DNA from: Elymus sibiricus
Taxonomy: Eukaryota; Streptophyta; Magnoliopsida; Poales; Poaceae
NCBI GenBank assembly: GCA_039707655.1
Contig: CM077676.1
Coordinates: 457,302,379-457,366,378, forward strand
DNA: 64,000 nt
Direction of reading: 5' to 3'
In this document: positions 58,640-64,000 of the stretch, one piece after another
How positions within the stretch are numbered: position 1 is the first letter of the stretch
How the letters are laid out: every line of letters starts with the position of its first letter
Notes under the pieces: generated by a model
Databases searched by the model: none
Seen by the model: the letters and a program-made list of their open reading frames with translations, nothing else
Told to the model about the DNA's origin: nothing
Made by a program: the position numbers and the translations under genes

Positions 58640-59917
58640 TTATTCAATAGGAGTGACACCAATCATTTTAATATCTTCATCATTACTACGATAGAAACCA
58701 GGTGGAATCGCTTTTCCTAGAAATTCTTGCTTAGCTCTCAACCTAGCGGTCCTTTCTTTACTTTCATTAATGGAGACATAGATAGCTTTAATAGACTCAT
58801 TTATATCATGCTTGGGTGGCAAAATTTTAGTTTTGAGATTTTCCACACCATGAGCAATTCTATCCATGTTCCTAGCCAATTCATCAACTCTATTCAAATT
58901 TTCTTCTATCATAGCATTGAAGTTCTTTTGCGAACTAATAAATTCTTTAATATTACTTTCAAGATCAGAGGGCATCCTATTATTATTATAAGAATTACCA
59001 TAGGGATTGCCATAATTATTAGAGGAATTTCCAGGAAACGGTCTAGGATTGAAATTACCCCTATAAGCGTTATTGTTGAAATTATTTCTAGAGACAAAAT
59101 TCACATCAATAGCATCATTATTTTGCTCAATCAAGGTAGAAAATGGCACATCATTAGGATCAATATGAGCACTTTTACTAGCAACCAATTTCATAAGAGC
59201 ATCCATCTTATCACTCAAAGTATTAATTTCTTCAACAGAATTTACCTTCTTACCAGTTGGAGTTCGTTCAGTGTGCCATTGGGAATAATTTGTCATGATA
59301 TTATCAAGAAGTTTTGTAGCTTCTCTCAATGTAATTTCCATAAAAGTACCACCTGCGGCAGAGTCTAGCAAATTTCTAGAGACAAAGTTTAGTCCCGCAT
59401 AAATTTTTTGTATGATCATCCATAAATTCAAGCCATGAGTTGGGCAATTTCTTATCATTAATTTCATTCTCTCCCAAGATTGTGCAACCTGTTCATGCTC
59501 AAGTTGCTTAAAATTCATAATTTGATTTCTTAAAGAAATAATCTTAGCGGGAGGAAAATACTTGGTAATAAAAGCATCCTTACACTTATCCCAAGAATCA
59601 ATCCTATTTCTAGGCAAGGATGAAAACCAAGTTTTAGCATGGTCTCGTAGTGAGAATAGAAATAATTTTAATTTGACGATATCATTATCCACATCTTTTT
59701 TCTTTTGCATATCACAAAGCTCAACGAAAGTATTTAGATGGGATGTAGCATCTTCATTAGGACTACCAGAAAATTGTTCTTTCATAACAAGATTAAGCAA
59801 AGCAACATTAATGTCACACGAATCCGCACTATTGGCGGAAGGAGCAATAGGAGTACTAATAAAATCATTATTTTTAGTATTGGAAAAGTCACACAATTTT
59901 GTATTTTCTTAAGACAT
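58640..59917 (-). pseudogene. Element H gag
   Basis: The likely ATG at 59917 is followed by a stop at codon 3 (TAA 59909-59911); beyond it the frame is open for about 418 codons. Capsid blocks are VKLKLFLFSLRDHAKTWF, ITKYFPPAKI, IMNFKQLEHEQVAQSWERMK and LLDSAAGGTFMEITL, then an Asn/Gly/Arg-rich RNA-binding-like tail (about 58980-59095) and a coiled-coil region. No zinc knuckle is seen. It is Retrotrans_gag family, parallel to G gag. Confidence 0.88.
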
Positions 59918-60073
59918 CGCGACGAAGCAAGCAAACTAACAAACAAGCAAATAAAAATATTTTTGTGTTTATGTAAAAAAAATAGAAGTGAGGGAGATGA
60001 AAATGAGAGGCAAATAAAATAAATGCAAGTGGATGATAGTTTGTGTGAAGGTACTTGGTAATTTTGATGATGT

Positions 60074-60092
60074 CTCCCCGGCAACGGCGCCA
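60074..60092 (-). other. Primer-binding site of element H (tRNA-Asp)
   Basis: The plus strand CTCCCCGGCAACGGCGCCA is the 3' end of plant tRNA-Asp as I recall it, so the minus strand is its perfect complement. It lies 11 bp inside the 5' LTR. Confidence 0.88.
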
Positions 60093-60103
60093 GAAATTCT
60101 TCC

Positions 60104-61588
60104 TGCTACTTGTAGTCTGCGTTGGTATTTTCCCGAAGAGGAGAGGATGATGCAGTACAGTAGAGATAAGTATTTCCCTCAGTTAAGAACCAAGGTTATC
60201 AATCCAGTAGGAGAACCAAGCAAAATTCCGTTAAGCGCACCTGCACACACAAGAGCAAACACTTGCACCCAACGCAAATAAGAGGGTTGTCAATCCTCTT
60301 AGCGGTTATTTGCAAGCATTAAATCTTATAGAGATAAATAGATAAACTGAAATACTAATTAAAATAAAAGTAAATATATTGCAGCAAGGTATTTTTAGGT
60401 TTTTTTTATATGATAAAGTAGACCCGGGGGCCATAGTTTTCACTAGAGGCTTCTCTCTCGAACACATATCATACAGTGGGTAAACAAATTACTGTTGGGC
60501 AATTGATAGAAAAACAAATAATTATGATGGATTCATGGCAATGATCATGTATATAGGCATCACGTCCGAGACAAGTAGACCGACTCCTGCCTGCATCTAC
60601 TACTATTACTCCACCCATCGACCGCTATCCAGCATGCATCTAGGGTATTAAGTATGAAATAGAGTAACGCCTTAAGCAAGATGACATGATGTAGACAAAG
60701 TAAACTCAAGCAATATGATTAAACCCCATCTTTGTATCCTTAATGACAACAATACAAATACGTGTCATGTCCCCTTCTGTCACTGGGATTGAGCACCGCA
60801 AGATTGAACCCATCACAAAGCACCTCTCCCATTGCAAGATAAATCAATCTAGTAGGCCAAACTAAATCGATAGATCGGAAAGAAATACAAAGCTATAATA
60901 ATCATGCATAAAAGAGTTCAGAGAAGACTCAAATATTTCTCATGAATAATCTGATCATAAACTCACAATTCATCAGATCCCAACAAACACACCGCAAAAG
61001 AAGATTACATCGGATAGAACTCCAAGAACATCGAGGAGAACATGGTATTAAAGATCAAAGAGGGAGAAGAAACACATCATCGAAAGGGTAGCAAGGTTGA
61101 TGAAGAAGCCCTCCGTGATCGATTCCCCCTCCGGCAGAGTACCGGAAAAGGCCTCCAGATGGGATCGCGGAAAAACAGAGGCTTGCGGCGGTGGAAAGGT
61201 TTTTTCTTCTGTCTCTCTGGTATATTGGGAATATTTGGGAATCTATAGCGCTGGAATTAGGTCAGGAGGGGCAACGAGGGGCCCACCAGCCTGGGGGCGC
61301 GCCCTCAAGGCTTGTCGCCTCCTCGTGGCTCGTCTGCTCTTCTCCCGAAGCTTCATGGGTCTCTTCTGGTCCAGAAAAAATTAATCCAAAGATTTTTTCT
61401 CGTTTGGACACTTTTTGATAATGATTTTCTGAAAAGGCAAAAACAAGCAGAAAACAACAACTGGCACTAGGCACTGGGTTAATAGGTTAGTCCCAAAAAA
61501 TGATATATAATTGCATATAAAACATCCAAGATTGATACTATAATAGCAAGGAACAATCAAAAATTATAGATACGTTGGAGACGTATCA
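60104..61588 (-). repeat. 5' LTR of element H
   Basis: 1485 bp, TGCTACTTGTAGTC...GAGACGTATCA on the plus strand. It is uninterrupted and therefore the empty-site reference for C at 61473-61477. It lacks about 55-60 bp present in the 3' LTR. Confidence 0.95.
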
Positions 61589-61788
61589 GTCATGTTGCAC
61601 AATTCAGTAAAATTATGTAAATGCATACCTGCATCTTCAGAAGCAGAGCCTCCAAATTGGTCCTGTTGAACCATGGAAACTAGGTTCGGTTTGGTCTCAT
61701 ATTCTGCAGCTGCAACATCAGGTTGTGCTATTGGTTCACGCATGAAATTGTTGCTAGTAGTAGCAAAACTCCCAAGATTACGAGCCAT
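61589..61788 (-). pseudogene. Element G gag, N-terminal part
   Basis: ATG at 61788 (MARNLGSFATTSNN) opens 66 codons, including QFGGSASEDAGMHLHNFTELC, ending at the GTCAT duplication. The frame continues at 17953. It is typical of the N-terminal part of Athila-type gag; H gag has the parallel FSGSPNEDATSHLNTFVELC. Confidence 0.88.
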
Positions 61789-61924
61789 AGTAACTTTTTG
61801 GTATTTTCAACTAAAAGACTTGCAACAAAATAAAACTTAGACTAAAAACTAAAAAAGTAAAAACAAAAACTGAAAACTAACTTTAACAAAAACTCTAAAC
61901 ACAAAGACTAGGAATACTAAACTC

Positions 61925-61943
61925 CTCCCCGGCAACGGTGCCA
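61925..61943 (-). other. Primer-binding site of element G
   Basis: The plus strand TCCCCGGCAACGGTGCCA differs from the tRNA-Asp site of H at one base. It lies 11 bp from the LTR. Confidence 0.8.
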
Positions 61944-61954
61944 GAAAAAGGGCT

Positions 61955-63313
61955 TGATATCTCCTTTTTATTGATCCAGTATTGGAATAAGAAAGGGTAT
62001 CCCACACCTATTTCCCTAGAGGCGACCCTGGGTATCAAACCCACGAGAGGAAGACTCCCTTGAAGCAATGGTCTCTGGCAAGCTTTTGCCAAAGTGTCAA
62101 ATCCAGCTTTTGACCAGATCAGCAAGCAAATTGTGATTCAAACACTTATAATAAAAAGAAGGTACAGGGATGAGGTCTTAATGCTTACAACCATGTATTG
62201 GTGTTGGGATCAAAAATGATATTAGTTTGTGCTCGGGAAGTCGCCCATCAAGAGGTGCTTGCTTCGTATCGGAGTGGGGGATGTGTCCAAATAACATCTT
62301 GACCGGCACGAGTCCTGCATCAAGAATCAGTTGTCCTATCGAAGTCCCTATCTGTCTCGAGGGGTTGCCCTGATAATTAAGATAATAATATCAGACAAAA
62401 GCATTGGGTGTTTAATGACTACACCTCATGAATCCCCAAGGATATGATCCATGTTACCCTACTAAACCTTACTGTCACCGGTGTTCGGTATAACACTTCA
62501 TGGTCCCCTTGCTCCTAGCCTCACCGGTGCTCAACCTCCATGATCCTGGGTAACTGCAGGGATGAAGATCGCGGACAAGACAAGAGACACTTCACGAAAC
62601 AATTTTATTTCACACATATGAGACGTTATGTCAAAGGCTTCCATTGATCCCTTCACCAAATACCTAGGGTTGCAAGGCTCATGCCTCACCCCATACCTTA
62701 CCGAACTACTCACACATGGAGATCAGATCACGAGAAGAAAACATTGAAGAACACATCTTGGGATTGATTGATTGCAATATGTCTTACAATGGATGCCTTG
62801 TGCGATACACGATTACAAGTATGAACTAGATGAGAGAGCACTATGGTGGTGGAGATGGCTATGGAGATGAAAATGGCGGCGGCTAGGGTTTGTGGATGAA
62901 GATGATGATGAAGAGGTTCTGGCTGTGCTCGACGCTGTTCTCGTGCTGTTCTGTTGACATTTCGATGGGGTCCCCTTTATAAAAGTTGTTCAGGTGGACG
63001 ACCTGCCTCGGTTTCCACGCCAAACGACCGCTCATGCGAGCGCGTGCGGTCGCATGGAACACCGTCTTTGACTCTGGTTGCCTTCTGGCGCCTCCTAGTG
63101 ACTTATTTCTTCTCCATTTTCCTTCCTTTCCTTTGTCCCACGTGATTTCTTCCCTTTTTAGCACATTTCCTGTGGAAAAATATCAAAGAGAGGATTTGTG
63201 GAATCCTTTGCATTCATTAGTCATAAGTGGCAATATCGGAGTGAATATCTCTCTTTTATTGAAATATCCTGGTTTAAACAAGGTTGAAATGACTGTAAAA
63301 ATATCACTCATCA
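61955..63313 (-). repeat. 5' LTR of element G
   Basis: 1359 bp from TGATATCTCC next to the PBS to ...ATCACTCATCA, where element I begins. The only LTR of G in the window. A minus-strand TATA (CTTTTATAAAGG) is at about 62974-62984. The right end is defined by TG...CA, the GAGGA flank and the sudden start of pol homology. Confidence 0.85.
62974..62984 (-). promoter_or_regulatory. Putative LTR TATA box, element G
   Basis: The minus strand reads CTTTTATAAAGG, about 330 bp from the LTR 5' end. Confidence 0.5.
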
Positions 63314-64000
63314 GAGGACACCCTGGATAAGATGCAATTCGACAAGTCACACATCGAACAGAGCTGTACCACTTTCAAGGGGATCATCCCTGGAAGAGAA
63401 GCATGATGCAGCGGAAAAATCACCCTTGATGTAGTCTTCAGAACTCCCGAGAACTACCGATCCAAGGAGTTGAGCTTCCACGTTGTGCCCTTTCGAAGTG
63501 GCTATCATGCTTTATTAGGGCGTGAGGCATTTACAAAATTCCATGCTACCCCGCACTACGGATATATATGAAACTCAAGATGCCGGGGCCAAACGGAGAA
63601 TCACCCTATCAAGTAACCCGGACAGGGCGCTTAGAGCTGAAAATAAAACAGCGTCACTCACCCTCGAATCACTGGCCGAGGCCCTCGCGGCTGAGGAGTT
63701 AATAGCACTTCGTGCTACAGTTCACAGGAATGATGTCATCCTCGATAAAAGATCTAAATCTACCACATTCAAGCCAACTGATGAAATTGTCAAGTTTCAG
63801 GTGCACCCAACAGACCCAAATAAAACAGCGTCCATAGGGGCACAGCTGGACCCAGAGGTTGAAGAAGCCCTGCGCAATTTCCTTAGGGAAAATTGGGATA
63901 TTTTTTCTTGGCACACATTGGATATGCCAGGAATCCCACGAAATTTAGCTGAGCATAGCCTGAATATAATTAAAGGCTCCAAATCTGTCAAGCAGGCGCT
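63314..64000 (+). pseudogene. Element I: pol fragment of a Tat-type Gypsy (same family as C)
   Basis: Homologous to C from 40199 onward: EDTLDKMQFDKS, GYHALLGREAF, then the RT N-terminal region with GIPRNLAEHSL at about 63930. It has a stop at about 63402-63404 and a frameshift near 63570. It continues past the right edge. Its upstream half must lie left of the window beyond G, making it the outermost element. C lies nested three levels inside this relative. Confidence 0.9.

Larger units (their letters stand above)
17954..61588 (-). mobile_element. Element H: Sabrina-like Gypsy retrotransposon lacking pol, interrupted by C
   Basis: Flanked by GTCAT at 17949-17953 and 61589-61593. The 5' LTR is 60104-61588. 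The 3' LTR is split into 17954-19377 and 54842-54962 by element C. The internal part (54963-60103) encodes gag and a retropepsin and then stops; there is no RT, RNase H or integrase. Without C the element is about 8.2 kb. The LTR start TGATACGTCTCC and the tRNA-Asp PBS fit the abundant Triticeae family I recall as Sabrina (tentative). It must have relied on pol from another element. Confidence 0.92.
17055..63313 (-). mobile_element. Element G: Gypsy LTR retrotransposon split by H and by E
   Basis: Visible parts are the 5' LTR (61955-63313), the PBS, the gag N-terminus (61589-61788) and the gag middle (17055-17953). The two gag parts join in one frame at the 5-bp duplication GTCAT, with 43.6 kb of element H and its passengers between them. 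Element E then cuts gag at 17054; pol and the 3' LTR must lie left of the window. The right flank GAGGA (63314-63318) matches the uninterrupted target seen in the homologous element C at 40199-40203. Confidence 0.85.

Noticed and set aside
60074..60092. tRNA-Asp-like sequence (also at 15384 and 61925)
   Set aside because: Only the terminal 18-19 bases match, each next to an LTR; these are primer-binding sites, not tRNA genes.

Overview
The window is pure Triticeae-type intergenic DNA (wheat, Aegilops, barley or rye; the exact species cannot be told from this sequence). It contains no intact host gene, tRNA or rRNA gene. Nearly every base belongs to a transposable element, and the elements sit inside one another. 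I defined them by paired LTRs or terminal inverted repeats, by exact target-site duplications (TSDs), by primer-binding sites (PBS) and polypurine tracts (PPT), and by reading frames that continue in the host element on the far side of each insertion. Family names (Angela/BARE/WIS, Sabrina, Sukkula, Caspar) are from memory of Triticeae repeats and are tentative; the structures are read directly.

Main nest, outermost to innermost: element I, a Tat-type Gypsy (+), is seen only at 63314-64000. It is interrupted by G (Gypsy, -), whose 5' LTR is 61955-63313 and whose gag is split between 61589-61788 and 17055-17953. Inside the gag of G lies H (Sabrina-like Gypsy, -, 17954-61588, TSD GTCAT). Inside the 3' LTR of H lies C (Tat-type Gypsy, +, 19378-54836, TSD ACTGG). 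C carries gag, protease, RT, two RNase H domains, integrase and an antisense ORF. C is itself hit four times: by D (20558-34990, TSD GGTAC), by two solo LTRs F1 (35804-39912, TAGAT) and J (41442-45834, GTGCG), and by a CACTA transposon (51660-53562, GGA). D in turn contains a complete Copia element B (22997-31969, -, TSD GACAA). The chain I>G>H>C>D>B is six elements deep.

Left arm: E (Gypsy-like without pol, -) has its 5' LTR at 15413-17054 and is inserted into the gag of G just after 17054. E is interrupted by a solo LTR F2 (9687-13624, ATTAC) and by Copia element A (+, window start to 6816). A is the same family as B and carries a hAT element (2737-4191, 8-bp TSD CCAGTGAC) in its reverse-transcriptase/RNase H gene.

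All polyproteins are broken by stops, frameshifts or insertions. C, A and B still show recognisable catalytic motifs. H, E and D lack pol and must have depended on enzymes made elsewhere. The most interesting pieces are a captured 5' gene end resembling cellulose synthase-like D inside the CACTA element, the antisense ORF of C, the pol-less zinc-knuckle ORFs of E, and long solo LTRs that carry a TATA box, a GC-rich block and tandem arrays.
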